From an uncultured bacterium (GTDB lineage Bacteria; Bacteroidota; Rhodothermia; Rhodothermales; UBA10348), in assembly GCA_943788505.1 (NCBI GenBank), contig CALSQR010000001.1:992001-1056000 (forward strand): DNA of 64,000 bases, written 5' to 3'. The translations under genes and the position numbers were made by a program. The notes under the pieces were generated by a model. That model was given only the letters and a program-made list of their open reading frames with translations. It did no database searches and was not told the origin of the DNA. Below, piece by piece: positions 36,634 through 45,872 of this stretch; positions within the stretch are counted from its first letter, which is position 1, and each line of letters begins with the position of its first letter.

Positions 36634-37415
36634 GTACGCCGAAACCTTCTCTTACGATGGAGTTCTTGGCCAACTTCGGTGATCTCACCCGATTCATAGG
36701 TCATTTTTTCGTTCGATTCTGGAGACGACCTTTTGAATGGAAAGAACTGGGACGACAGCTCGATGAGGTCGGCTCGAAAAGCTTTTTGCTGACGGCCGTC
36801 ACAGGGTTGTCAATAGGTGTCGTCCTTGCAATGCAGAGTCGCGGCACACTGGTTCGTTTTGGTGCAGAGGCCGTCCTGCCCAGTATGCTCGCCTTGTCGG
36901 TTTTCAAGGAAATTGGGCCCGTCATTACATCACTTGTGCTTGCCGGGCGGCTCGGAGCCGGTATGGGAGCAGAAATTGGCTCGATGCGAGTCACTGAACA
37001 AATTGATGCGCTAGAGGTCGCGGCCCTCAAACCGTTCCATTTCCTGGTCATCACTAGGGTGGTCGCCTGCATGATCATGTTTCCCATTCTGACCCTTTGG
37101 ACAGATTGTTTGGCCATGTTTGGGGGATATCTGGAATCATTGATGGCCTCGGGGATGGACTATCGAATCTTTCTTTCGACGGCGTTTGAAACCATTCGGA
37201 TTTCAGACATTCTGGTGGATACCGGCAAAACTGCTGTCTTTGGATTCATCGTGGGTATTGTCAGTTGCCATCTCGGATTTAACGTACGTGGTGGAACCCG
37301 CGAAGTAGGTCAGGCTGCTATGCGTGCGGTGGTAGGTTCTTCTCTACTGATTCTGCTCACTGACGTCATCATCGTGCGTCTGTCCCTCCTCATTTTTGGA
37401 GATGTCGGATCATGA
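36630..37415 (+). CDS. mlaE: MlaE-family ABC transporter permease
   Basis: 261 residues, six helices, with the MlaE hallmark AGRLGAGMGAEIGSMRVTEQIDAL. Together with MlaF and MlaD it forms the inner-membrane MCE complex that moves phospholipids between membranes. Coupled by ATGA overlap to YihY before it and MlaF after it. Confidence 0.92.
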   Translation: MSTPKPSLTMEFLANFGDLTRFIGHFFVRFWRRPFEWKELGRQLDEVGSKSFLLTAVTGLSIGVVLAMQSRGTLVRFGAEAVLPSMLALSVFKEIGPVITSLVLAGRLGAGMGAEIGSMRVTEQIDALEVAALKPFHFLVITRVVACMIMFPILTLWTDCLAMFGGYLESLMASGMDYRIFLSTAFETIRISDILVDTGKTAVFGFIVGIVSCHLGFNVRGGTREVGQAAMRAVVGSSLLILLTDVIIVRLSLLIFGDVGS

Positions 37416-38161
37416 GCGAATCCCCTGTCATACGATTGGTTGATGTTCACAAGGGCTTTTCTGGCGTTGACGTTCTAAACGGAGTCAGCCTGGACGTTTC
37501 CAAAGGGAGCTCCTCTGTGGTAATGGGTGGCTCTGGTTCCGGTAAGAGCGTCCTGATCAAGCACATTGTAGGACTTCTCAAACCGGATAAAGGCGAGGTA
37601 TGGGTAAACGACCGCAGAGTTGACGAGCTGCGGGGAGACTCGTTGGATTCGGTCCGCTTATCTATTGGATATCTGTTTCAGTCGGGCGCTTTGTTTGATT
37701 CGATGACTGTCCATGAAAACCTGGATTTTTTTCTGGACCGGCACAGCAAGCTGGATAAAAAGGCGCGCAACGAGAAGATTGCGGAGTCCCTTTCCTGGGT
37801 TGGACTTCCCGAGAAAGAAGATCAATTTCCGGCTGAACTTTCAGGAGGGCAAAAAAAACGAATCGCATTTGCCCGAGCCATCATCCTGGAACCTGAAATT
37901 CTTTTATATGACGAACCAACAACCGGATTGGACCCCGTTTCTGTTCGAAGCGTATCGGAATTGATCGTGCGACTGCGAGAGGAGAAAGGAGTGACTTCGA
38001 TTGCCATTACTCATGACCTTCTTTGTGCTGAAATCATAGCCGACGACGTCCACTTCCTACATGAGGGAGTAATTCTTCGTTCTGGAACGCTCGACGATGT
38101 TCGGCACGATACTCATCCAGCACTCGATCTCTTTTTTGGAGCAATCGAATCAGCCGGGTGA
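37412..38161 (+). CDS. mlaF: MlaF-type ABC transporter ATPase
   Basis: 249 residues. Walker A GGSGSGKS (39-46), signature LSGGQKKRIAFARAI, Walker B ILLYDEPTTGLDP. It powers the MlaE permease. The ATGA overlap with mlaE keeps subunit stoichiometry. Confidence 0.93.
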   Translation: MSESPVIRLVDVHKGFSGVDVLNGVSLDVSKGSSSVVMGGSGSGKSVLIKHIVGLLKPDKGEVWVNDRRVDELRGDSLDSVRLSIGYLFQSGALFDSMTVHENLDFFLDRHSKLDKKARNEKIAESLSWVGLPEKEDQFPAELSGGQKKRIAFARAIILEPEILLYDEPTTGLDPVSVRSVSELIVRLREEKGVTSIAITHDLLCAEIIADDVHFLHEGVILRSGTLDDVRHDTHPALDLFFGAIESAG

Positions 38162-38290
38162 TTTCATGCTTGCAAATACCCTGAGTATTGCCGCGGTGTA
38201 AGCCATCAGGCAGTCTCCACTTTTAGAACGTATTTTAGGTGCATCCTGACCGATGCCAAACGACCTGCGGGTCGCATCAAGACAGTTCAC

Positions 38291-39382
38291 ATGAACCGCT
38301 CCGCCCGACTGGGCATTCTCATCATAACAGCCTCCGCCCTGCTGCTGGTCGTGCTGTTCCTTATCGGGAGCCGCACGTTCCTATTCAGCAGCACGATGGA
38401 GGTCAAGTCCCGCTTTAATCAGGTAGCGGGTCTTCAGTCTGGTGCGCCTGTCCAGTTTCAAGGAGTCAACGTTGGACGCGTTCAATCTGTAGCGCTTCCC
38501 GGAGCGCCAGGTGAGCAGATTGTCGTGACGATGTCCATTTCTCAAAAGGCATCACACCTGATTCGCAAAAATACCGTCGCCAGTATCAAAAGTGATGGAC
38601 TTGTTGGGGAGCAGATCATTGTCCTTGTGAACCCCGTCACCATTGATGACCAGGCGGAATCTGATGATTTTTTACCGGGACAAGATCCCTTCGATCTCTT
38701 TGAAATAACGGACCGAGCCTTGTCATCCGTTCAGACTTTCGAACAGGCAGCCATCGCTTTCGAGACGATCATGCTAGATGTTCAACGCGGCGAAGGTACG
38801 CTCGGCAAAATCGTATATGACTCCACGCTCTACGTCGAGCTCGTACAGACGACAAACGAATCTCGTCGCATCATCTCATCCCTTGCTAATTCGGCCGAAA
38901 CAAGCGCCCAATTACTCGTCGATATGGCAGCAGAGGCGACAGCAGGAATCGAACATATTCTTGCCAAGGCTGATTCGGGCAACGGCACGTTAGCCCGATT
39001 CATTAACGACCCGGCACTGTACGATGGCCTGCTTTCAGCCACCGATTCGCTACAGGTTATCGCCGGAGACTTACGCTCCGTATCGCAATCTGCAGAAAAT
39101 GCCGCTTTTTGGGGCGAGCTTGGTGCGTATCGCATGTCTGAGTTGATGGAAGCAGCTAAGCACAATTGGTTGTTCCGGCGCTATTTCGAAGAGCGAGGTA
39201 GTATCGAGGCTGCACCATTCGAGGTGCGGGAACGTGCCATTTCGGAATCATTTCGCCAGATCAGCGATCGAGAGCGAGAGTTACTACAATGGGAAGAACG
39301 CCTCAAGGCACTAGAGGCCCGTTTGCAAGCTGCTGTTGATACGACTGGTACTCCCTCAGGCACTGGCAGCCTGCCCGAATAG
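38291..39382 (+). CDS. mlaD: MlaD-type MCE domain protein
   Basis: 363 residues with an N-terminal membrane anchor and one MCE domain (VKSRFNQVAGLQSGAPVQF, GVNVGRVQSV). It is followed by a long helical tail with two G-x-GTL-type repeats (GEGTLGKIVYDSTLY, GNGTLARFINDPALY). MCE proteins form hexameric rings in the periplasm that bind lipid. Separated from mlaF by 129 bp, and no mlaB/mlaC genes follow. Its stop lies just before the tgt start. Confidence 0.9.
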   Translation: MNRSARLGILIITASALLLVVLFLIGSRTFLFSSTMEVKSRFNQVAGLQSGAPVQFQGVNVGRVQSVALPGAPGEQIVVTMSISQKASHLIRKNTVASIKSDGLVGEQIIVLVNPVTIDDQAESDDFLPGQDPFDLFEITDRALSSVQTFEQAAIAFETIMLDVQRGEGTLGKIVYDSTLYVELVQTTNESRRIISSLANSAETSAQLLVDMAAEATAGIEHILAKADSGNGTLARFINDPALYDGLLSATDSLQVIAGDLRSVSQSAENAAFWGELGAYRMSELMEAAKHNWLFRRYFEERGSIEAAPFEVRERAISESFRQISDRERELLQWEERLKALEARLQAAVDTTGTPSGTGSLPE

Positions 39383-39407
39383 ACACCAATCGAGAATACG
39401 CGGGCAC

Positions 39408-40535
39408 ATGGAATTTATCCTAGAGCACACCGACCCCTCGGGAGCGAGGGCCGGCCGGATCATAACGGATCACGGCGAGATCGAAACACCCATTTTCATG
39501 CCTGTTGGCACAGTAGGCTCAGTGAAGGCGGTTTGGCCAAAGGAGCTGATGACGGATATAAATGCCGACATCATTTTGGGAAATACGTATCACCTCTACC
39601 TACGTCCAGGTCTTGACGTCCTCTCGGCTGCCGGTGGTCTGCATCCATTTATGAACTGGGAGCGTCCCATTCTCACCGACTCGGGTGGCTATCAGGTCTT
39701 TTCCCTCTCGGACCGGCGCAAATTGACCGAAGAAGGAGCGACGTTTCAGTCCCATATAGATGGGTCCTACCACACGTTTACCCCTGAAAACGTCGTCGAT
39801 ACCCAGCGAACCATCGGATCGGACATCATGATGGTGCTCGATGAGTGTCCTCCGGGGGACTCTACGCAAAAGTATGCATCCGACTCTAATGAACTCACTA
39901 TTCGGTGGGCGGAGCGCTGCAAACGCCGTTTCGAAGAGACAACTCCCCATTACGGAGCATCGCAATCTCTTTTTGGCATCGTCCAAGGTGTTGTATATCC
40001 AGAAATCCGGCGCCGCTCGGCTCGCCAATTAATGGACATCGATTTTCCGGGCTACGCCATCGGTGGCCTATCCGTGGGCGAGCCAGCCGAGCAGATGTAC
40101 GCCATGGTGGATGTAGTTGCCCCCATCCTTCCCAAAGACAAACCACGCTATCTGATGGGAGTCGGAACGCCCACGAACTTGATCGAAAATGTGCATCGTG
40201 GTATCGATATGTTCGATTGCGTAATGCCCACACGCAATGGAAGGAATGGGATGATGTTCACTACGCAAGGTGTGATAAACATCAAGAATGCCAAGTGGAA
40301 GACAGACTTCTCTTGCATCGACCCCGGCCTTGATATTTACGCTTCCCAGGAATTCTCAAAAGCCTACGTTCGCCATCTGTTTATTGCCGGAGAAATACTC
40401 GGACTGCAGCTCGCCTCCATCCAAAACCTGGCTTTCTATTTGTGGCTCATGCGGCAAGCTCGGCAGGCCATCTTGGAAGACCGATTCGAAAGCTTCAAGC
40501 GTGAAATCCTGCCGAGGATAGGTTCACGCCTGTAA
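39408..40535 (+). CDS. tgt: Queuine tRNA-ribosyltransferase (zinc cysteines replaced)
   Basis: 375 residues. The fold and catalytic aspartates are clear: DSGGYQVFSL and the later DMFDCVMPTRNGR. It exchanges guanine 34 for the queuine precursor in tRNA(Asp/Asn/His/Tyr). In E. coli three Cys (CxCxxC) and a His bind Zn; here the site reads GLDIYAS and IQNL, with no Cys or His ligand left. Start MEFILEHTD (39408) was chosen because the upstream frame lies inside mlaD. Confidence 0.93.
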   Translation: MEFILEHTDPSGARAGRIITDHGEIETPIFMPVGTVGSVKAVWPKELMTDINADIILGNTYHLYLRPGLDVLSAAGGLHPFMNWERPILTDSGGYQVFSLSDRRKLTEEGATFQSHIDGSYHTFTPENVVDTQRTIGSDIMMVLDECPPGDSTQKYASDSNELTIRWAERCKRRFEETTPHYGASQSLFGIVQGVVYPEIRRRSARQLMDIDFPGYAIGGLSVGEPAEQMYAMVDVVAPILPKDKPRYLMGVGTPTNLIENVHRGIDMFDCVMPTRNGRNGMMFTTQGVINIKNAKWKTDFSCIDPGLDIYASQEFSKAYVRHLFIAGEILGLQLASIQNLAFYLWLMRQARQAILEDRFESFKREILPRIGSRL

Positions 40536-40647
40536 CAGGACCCGAACACGTCCGACCAATCCGCGTTAACCGCACTCAGAAAAGAAAGGACGGCACTCAC
40601 ACTGATCGTGAGTTTGCTGAATCCTCTGGAAACCTACTTCATCGTTC

Positions 40648-41877
40648 ATGGCCAGACAGTTCGACGTACCAACGTTTTACCGCAGCCCGGTCGTTTCCCG
40701 GATTAAGGAAGCTCGGCGGCTGCAGGATCCTCGCAAAAAGGACCTTAGTCCATCTGTGCTCGATTTTGGTCCGGTGCGCTTTAAGCTAGCGCGTCATTTC
40801 GGGTTCTGTTATGGTGTAGAAAACGCTATCGAGATCGCCTACCGGGCCCTTGATGAAGCCGGTGACCGTCGTGTGTTCCTGCTGTCGGAGATGATCCACA
40901 ATCCACATGTAAATGAGGACTTGCTCTCGCGCGGCATCCAATTCCTGCGTACAACATCGGGTGAACAGCTACTTCCTTTCGATGAACTTCGCTCAGATGA
41001 CATTGTCATCATTCCAGCCTTCGGAACGACACTAGAAACGGAGAAGATACTTTCGGAGAAAGGGGTCGATGTTGAGGCCTACAACACTACTTGCCCGTTC
41101 GTGGAGAAAGTTTGGACCCGATCAAAAAGCATTGGTGCGAAGGACTACACGGTTGTAGTCCACGGCAAACGATACCACGAAGAAACACGGGCTACGTTTA
41201 GCCATGCAAAAGACCGTGCGCCAGTGGTTATAGTCCGAGATCTCGAAGAGGCCCAACGGCTAGCGGACGTAATCCGTGGAAAAATCAGCAAAAGTGACTT
41301 CTTTCGTGAGTTTGAAGACCGCTTCAGCGAAGGGTTTGACCCTGACCGGGACCTAGTACGGTTGGGCGTTGTGAATCAGACCACCATGTTAGCGACGGAA
41401 ACGGCTGAAATCGCTGCACTTCTTCGTCGAGCGCTTGAAGTGAGATACGGCGATGATGGCCTTCAGCATTTTGCCGACACCTCAGATACCCTTTGCTACG
41501 CTACAAACGAAAACCAAGACGCCACTCGGGCCCTGATTGATGATGGTGCCGATGTAGCTGTCATCGTAGGTGGTTCCAACTCCTCGAATACCAGCCACCT
41601 TGTGGAATTGTGCGAGGAGGAGATGCCGACCTATTTCATCACGGGTGATGAAGCCCTAATCGGCCCTGATCGAATCCGCCACTTTGACCTGCACAGTAAA
41701 TCAGTCATCGAAACACGAGACTGGCTGCCTTCGCATCGCCCAGTCAACATTCTCTTGACGGCCGGAGCCTCCTGTCCCGATGTATTGCTAGACCGGGTGA
41801 TGCAAACCATCTGTAGCTGGAATACAGACTGTCGCTCCGAAGAAGAAGCCATCAAACCCTTTCTGATTCTGGAATGA
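40648..41877 (+). CDS. ispH: 4-hydroxy-3-methylbut-2-enyl diphosphate reductase, long form
   Basis: 409 residues, longer than E. coli IspH by an N-terminal extension of about 45 residues and an insert (about 210-235), similar to the cyanobacterial and plant type. Iron-sulfur Cys positions: C54 (GFCYGVENA), C149 (TTCPF) and C283 (TLCYATNENQ). Substrate-binding SNSSNTSHL is present. It makes IPP/DMAPP for isoprenoids. Separated from tgt by 112 bp. Confidence 0.93.
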   Translation: MARQFDVPTFYRSPVVSRIKEARRLQDPRKKDLSPSVLDFGPVRFKLARHFGFCYGVENAIEIAYRALDEAGDRRVFLLSEMIHNPHVNEDLLSRGIQFLRTTSGEQLLPFDELRSDDIVIIPAFGTTLETEKILSEKGVDVEAYNTTCPFVEKVWTRSKSIGAKDYTVVVHGKRYHEETRATFSHAKDRAPVVIVRDLEEAQRLADVIRGKISKSDFFREFEDRFSEGFDPDRDLVRLGVVNQTTMLATETAEIAALLRRALEVRYGDDGLQHFADTSDTLCYATNENQDATRALIDDGADVAVIVGGSNSSNTSHLVELCEEEMPTYFITGDEALIGPDRIRHFDLHSKSVIETRDWLPSHRPVNILLTAGASCPDVLLDRVMQTICSWNTDCRSEEEAIKPFLILE

Positions 41878-41893
41878 TAACAACGAAAGCCAC

Positions 41894-42451
41894 ATGAGAT
41901 ACGGGCTGTTTATAGTGTTGCTTGTCCTTCAGGGCTGCTCTCTTTTCGACACCCGTAGTCCGGAAGATCCATTGGCGGATACCGGATCGTATGTGCAGCC
42001 GGACACACCTGAACAGGTGGTTGAGAATATTACCAACGCCTTAATCGAGCTGAATACCCTGAATTACCGGCGTTCCATGGCCGACGAATTCGAATTCCAG
42101 CCAACGGCGACGGCATCAGCCAGAGAGTCCGTGTTTCTTTCTTGGTCTCGGGCTCAAGAAGAGCAGTATTTCTCCTCGATGGTTGCGGCGGCTGCCCTAA
42201 ATACCGGGCATTCGTTTCAGCTCAATGACCAATCGCTGACGCTGCTGGACGAAAATGAGTTCATCCTCGATGCGACCTATTTCCTGACGATTAATCACCG
42301 CAGGACGGAGGTACCGACACAGGTACAAGGGCGCCTTCAATGGATACTCAAGCAGGACGGTGCGGGGCTTTGGGCGCTCGTAGAATGGACCGATCAAGAG
42401 CTTGGCAACGAGGCCTCCTGGAGTGATTTGAAAGCCGAGTTCATGAAGTAA
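41894..42451 (+). CDS. Small lipoprotein, NTF2-like (first of tandem pair)
   Basis: 185 residues, signal with lipobox LQGC. The mature part starts PEDPLADTGSY and has an alpha+beta pattern (VVENITNALIELN…) like small NTF2-like lipoproteins. The function is unknown. It is 16 bp after ispH and 56 bp before the second lipoprotein, which has a similar layout. Confidence 0.65.
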   Translation: MRYGLFIVLLVLQGCSLFDTRSPEDPLADTGSYVQPDTPEQVVENITNALIELNTLNYRRSMADEFEFQPTATASARESVFLSWSRAQEEQYFSSMVAAAALNTGHSFQLNDQSLTLLDENEFILDATYFLTINHRRTEVPTQVQGRLQWILKQDGAGLWALVEWTDQELGNEASWSDLKAEFMK

Positions 42452-42507
42452 GCGGTATTCGGAGCAAGAATGCTACGGTATTCCTTTCGGATTGCCGATA
42501 TTCCACC

Positions 42508-43035
42508 ATGCGCCGAGCCGTCGTCATACTCCTATTCCCTGCTCTTCTAGCAAGCCTGACTGTTGGCCTTACGGCATGCAATCCGTTTGCTCCCGCGCTG
42601 GAGCAAGGTAATCCATTCGGCGACCTCCTGGGCGATCCGACAACCATCGAAGGCTTTTTTACCAACTTCCGCAACGCCTACGAACTGAGAGATTTGTCAT
42701 TGTATGAGCCCTTGTTGGACTCATCCTTCACGTTCGTCTATCAGGACTTTGACGCGCAAGTAGACCGGGAATGGGGGTTTGCTCAAGATCTTGAAAGCAC
42801 TCGACGACTCTTTCAGAACGCATCTGGAATACGCCTGCAATGGAATCAAATTATTGCGCAAGATGTGCTCATTCCCATCGTTAGCGAGCGTATAGTAAGG
42901 TCATTCAACCTGACTGTCACGCTCGAGCAAGGTGATGTTTTTCGAACAGACGGTAACGTCAACTTCCAACTTGTGCGAGAGGACTCTCTTTCCTCGTGGC
43001 GGCTCAAACGATGGCGCGACGAGTCGGAGCTTTAG
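42508..43035 (+). CDS. Small lipoprotein, NTF2-like (second of tandem pair)
   Basis: 175 residues, lipobox LTAC, then FFTNFRNAYELRDLSLYEPLL as helical start followed by a strand-rich half. It resembles the upstream lipoprotein in architecture (one signal peptide, one NTF2-like domain, length) but with little identity. Function unknown; the pair is probably an old tandem duplication. Confidence 0.65.
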   Translation: MRRAVVILLFPALLASLTVGLTACNPFAPALEQGNPFGDLLGDPTTIEGFFTNFRNAYELRDLSLYEPLLDSSFTFVYQDFDAQVDREWGFAQDLESTRRLFQNASGIRLQWNQIIAQDVLIPIVSERIVRSFNLTVTLEQGDVFRTDGNVNFQLVREDSLSSWRLKRWRDESEL

Positions 43036-43166
43036 TCTTCGGCGGCCTGCCAACCTATTCGTTCCCAAAAGCGAGCCGTAGCGCGTGAAACTGCGCTCTC
43101 GCCGTGCTACCTTGTGGTCCCCGCAATACTGCAGAACCCTTTCTCTCACACCAGCCAGCGAATTCA

Positions 43167-44537
43167 ATGGATAAGGCACTCGCCTACACCGAACAGCATT
43201 TCGACCGATTCGTCGATGAACTCAAGGACTTTCTCCGCATCCCTTCCGTGAGCACGGATTCGCGCCATGCGGGTGATGTCCGAAAAACAGCTGAGTGGCT
43301 AGCGGCCCACTTGAAGGTACTTGGACTAAGCAAAGTCGACATTATGGAGACACCCGGACATCCGATTGTCTACGCCGAACAGATGGTAGATGCCAATGCC
43401 CCTACCATTCTAGTGTACGGTCATTATGATGTGCAGCCACCTGATCCGCTAGAGTTGTGGGACTCAGATCCGTTTGACCCACAGGTACGCGATGGCAACT
43501 TGTATGCCCGTGGCTCTTGTGATGACAAAGGCCAGCTTTTCATGCATGTAAAAGCGGCGGAGTCCTTCTTCAAGACAGGCGGAGCGCCGCCCCTGAACGT
43601 CAAATACATTTTTGAAGGAGAGGAAGAGATTGGATCAAAAAACCTACCCGCCTTCCTCGAACAGCAGAAGCAATTACTCGATGCTGACGTCGCCGTCGTT
43701 TCGGATACAGCCCTTTTCGGGAGCGGTGTCCCCTCCATTACGTATGGCCTGCGCGGGCTTGCTTACGTCGAAGTAACCCTTCAGGGACCTGCGATCGACC
43801 TGCATTCAGGTGTATATGGCGGTGCGATTGAAAATCCTATTAATGCGTTGGCACGCATGATCTCCGACCTGCATGACGATGATCACAGGATTACAGTTGA
43901 TGGGTTTTACGACAGCGTCATCGGCCTCACTCCTGAGGAACGAGCCACGTTTGCAAGCCTCCCTTTCGACGGAGAGGAATGGGTTCGCGAAGTAGGCGCT
44001 CCCCACTCGAAAACGGAAAAGGGATACACAGCGCTCGAGGGTACTACGGCTCGGCCAACACTAGACTGCAATGGTATCTGGAGTGGATTCACAGGGGAGG
44101 GAGCTAAGACGGTTCTGCCCGCAAAAGCCACCGCCAAGATCTCATGCCGATTGGTCCCTGGGCAGACGCCTCAAGAAATCACGGACAAGCTGGAAGCGCA
44201 CTTCCACAAGCATGCACCGGATACGATGAAGCTAACGTTCACCGATCTGCACGGTGGGCACGGGGCACTCGTTCCAACCGACAGTACCGCTATGAAAGCA
44301 GCATCTGATGCTATGGAAGGTGTGTATGGGGAGAAACCATACATGGTCCGCTGCGGCGGATCGATCCCAATTGTGGCTGACTTCAAGCGCATTTTGGGCC
44401 AAGACACTGTCCTGATGGGCTTCGGTCTGGACTCCGACGCAATTCACTCCCCAAATGAAAAATTCGGCCTCGATCGCTTTCGCGCCGGTATCGACTCTAT
44501 TATTCGTTTCATGTCGCTGTACGCCAAGACCAACTAA
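43167..44537 (+). CDS. M20-family metallodipeptidase
   Basis: 456 residues. Di-zinc ligands are visible: H86 (GHYDVQP), D119 (GSCDDKG), E152-E153 (EGEEEIGS), plus the lid domain (TTARPTLDCNGIWSGF). It cleaves dipeptides or N-acyl amino acids in the cytoplasm. ATG 43167 (MDKALAY) was chosen; the longer frame from 43104 has no signal and no match. Confidence 0.93.
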   Translation: MDKALAYTEQHFDRFVDELKDFLRIPSVSTDSRHAGDVRKTAEWLAAHLKVLGLSKVDIMETPGHPIVYAEQMVDANAPTILVYGHYDVQPPDPLELWDSDPFDPQVRDGNLYARGSCDDKGQLFMHVKAAESFFKTGGAPPLNVKYIFEGEEEIGSKNLPAFLEQQKQLLDADVAVVSDTALFGSGVPSITYGLRGLAYVEVTLQGPAIDLHSGVYGGAIENPINALARMISDLHDDDHRITVDGFYDSVIGLTPEERATFASLPFDGEEWVREVGAPHSKTEKGYTALEGTTARPTLDCNGIWSGFTGEGAKTVLPAKATAKISCRLVPGQTPQEITDKLEAHFHKHAPDTMKLTFTDLHGGHGALVPTDSTAMKAASDAMEGVYGEKPYMVRCGGSIPIVADFKRILGQDTVLMGFGLDSDAIHSPNEKFGLDRFRAGIDSIIRFMSLYAKTN

Positions 44538-44543
44538 AAAACG

Positions 44544-45863
44544 ATGCGCATTTCACTTTTTGCCGCCTTTCTTCTCATCCTCCTCGCTGGGTGTTCGGCC
44601 GAATCAGACATGGTTGAATCCCCGTTCACGGGCGATCCTTGGCCAGAGATCAGGGCTGAGCGTATTGCCATGCTGCTTCCGGGCGCCATGGAAGAACAAG
44701 GACTCGATGCTTGGATCGTGATCTGTCGAGAGAACAACAATGATCCGCTGGCCGATCACGTAGGGTGCGAAAACGCGGGTGGCACTGCTGCTTTTATGTT
44801 CTTCCTGCAGGATGGAGATCTCACATCAGTAGCTATTTCCCCGGCAGGAGAAGCCACCTCGTTGGCCGAGACAAAGCGCATGGATGAAGTCATTCAAGTT
44901 GGTCGTGGTGTGGGTCTCTGGAGTACGGTAGCCGAGCAGTTCGAGCGATTTGATCCTGCTTCGATAGGTATCAACACGGGAAGGTCCCCGATCGTCGACG
45001 GTCTTTCGCACACCCAGTATGCCTCCATGATGGACGGGCTTCCTGCGAAGTGGACATCCCGCATGGAGTCTGCTGAAAACATGATTCGGTCTTGGCTATC
45101 TGTCAAAATTCCTCGGGAAGTTGAGATTATGGCGATGGCAGCGGAAGTCACGGCCCAATGGGAGGTCGAAGCGTATGCGGCTGCAGTTGGCGGCGTAACA
45201 ACGGATTTGGACATCGCCAATTTCTTGGAAGCCAAGATGGCAGAAATGGGTGTTGGTGACGGGTGGTCGCCCGAGCAAAATCCTGCTGTCAATTCGGGAA
45301 TGGACCGTGGGCACTCCCACCCAACCGACCGGGTAATCCAGCCGGGGGACTTCATCCAAACGGACTTTGGTATCCGCGTCTACGACAAATGGGTGACGGA
45401 CATTCAGCGCTTCGCCTATGTCCTCGCACCCGGTGAAACGGAAGCACCTGCCGATGCCATTGCCAAATGGGAAGCGGCTCGTGCGGGCAGCCGGGCAGCC
45501 TTTGCGGCAATGAAGCCAGGTGCCACGGGGAATGAGGTGGATCGTGCACAACGGATCATCTTGGAAGAAAATGGAAGCATCCCAGTAATGTGGGGCACGG
45601 GCCATCCAGTTGGTTATTGGGCGCATGACAGTGGCCCTGGACTAAGCGGAGGCCGACTTGGCCAGGAACTTCAACGCCTCCCAACTCAGGTCCTAAAACC
45701 CGGCATGACGTTCGCGTTTGACGGATTCCATTCATGGAACCTGACGGACTCAACGACCAAGACCATTTCAGTCGAAGAAATGGCCGTCATCACAGAAGAT
45801 GGAGCCCAGTGGCTCACGCCTCCTCAAGAAGACCTGATTCTCATATCTACGCCATCGAATTAG
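44544..45863 (+). CDS. M24-family metallopeptidase, lipoprotein (Xaa-Pro type)
   Basis: 439 residues, lipobox LAGC near the start. Pita-bread metal site: D in TDFGIRVYDKWVTD, a His in GTGHPVGYW, and a final Glu in SVEEMAV; the position where most members have Glu (GMxFxxEP) reads GMTFAFDGF, an Asp. The enzyme probably removes N-terminal residues before proline outside the cytoplasm. Six bp after the M20 gene. Confidence 0.88.
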   Translation: MRISLFAAFLLILLAGCSAESDMVESPFTGDPWPEIRAERIAMLLPGAMEEQGLDAWIVICRENNNDPLADHVGCENAGGTAAFMFFLQDGDLTSVAISPAGEATSLAETKRMDEVIQVGRGVGLWSTVAEQFERFDPASIGINTGRSPIVDGLSHTQYASMMDGLPAKWTSRMESAENMIRSWLSVKIPREVEIMAMAAEVTAQWEVEAYAAAVGGVTTDLDIANFLEAKMAEMGVGDGWSPEQNPAVNSGMDRGHSHPTDRVIQPGDFIQTDFGIRVYDKWVTDIQRFAYVLAPGETEAPADAIAKWEAARAGSRAAFAAMKPGATGNEVDRAQRIILEENGSIPVMWGTGHPVGYWAHDSGPGLSGGRLGQELQRLPTQVLKPGMTFAFDGFHSWNLTDSTTKTISVEEMAVITEDGAQWLTPPQEDLILISTPSN

Positions 45864-45872
45864 CCCGGAAGC

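Noticed and set aside
40596-40618. Possible terminator between tgt and ispH
   Set aside because: CTCAC/GTGAG stem is short, loop is long and the T-run is weak.
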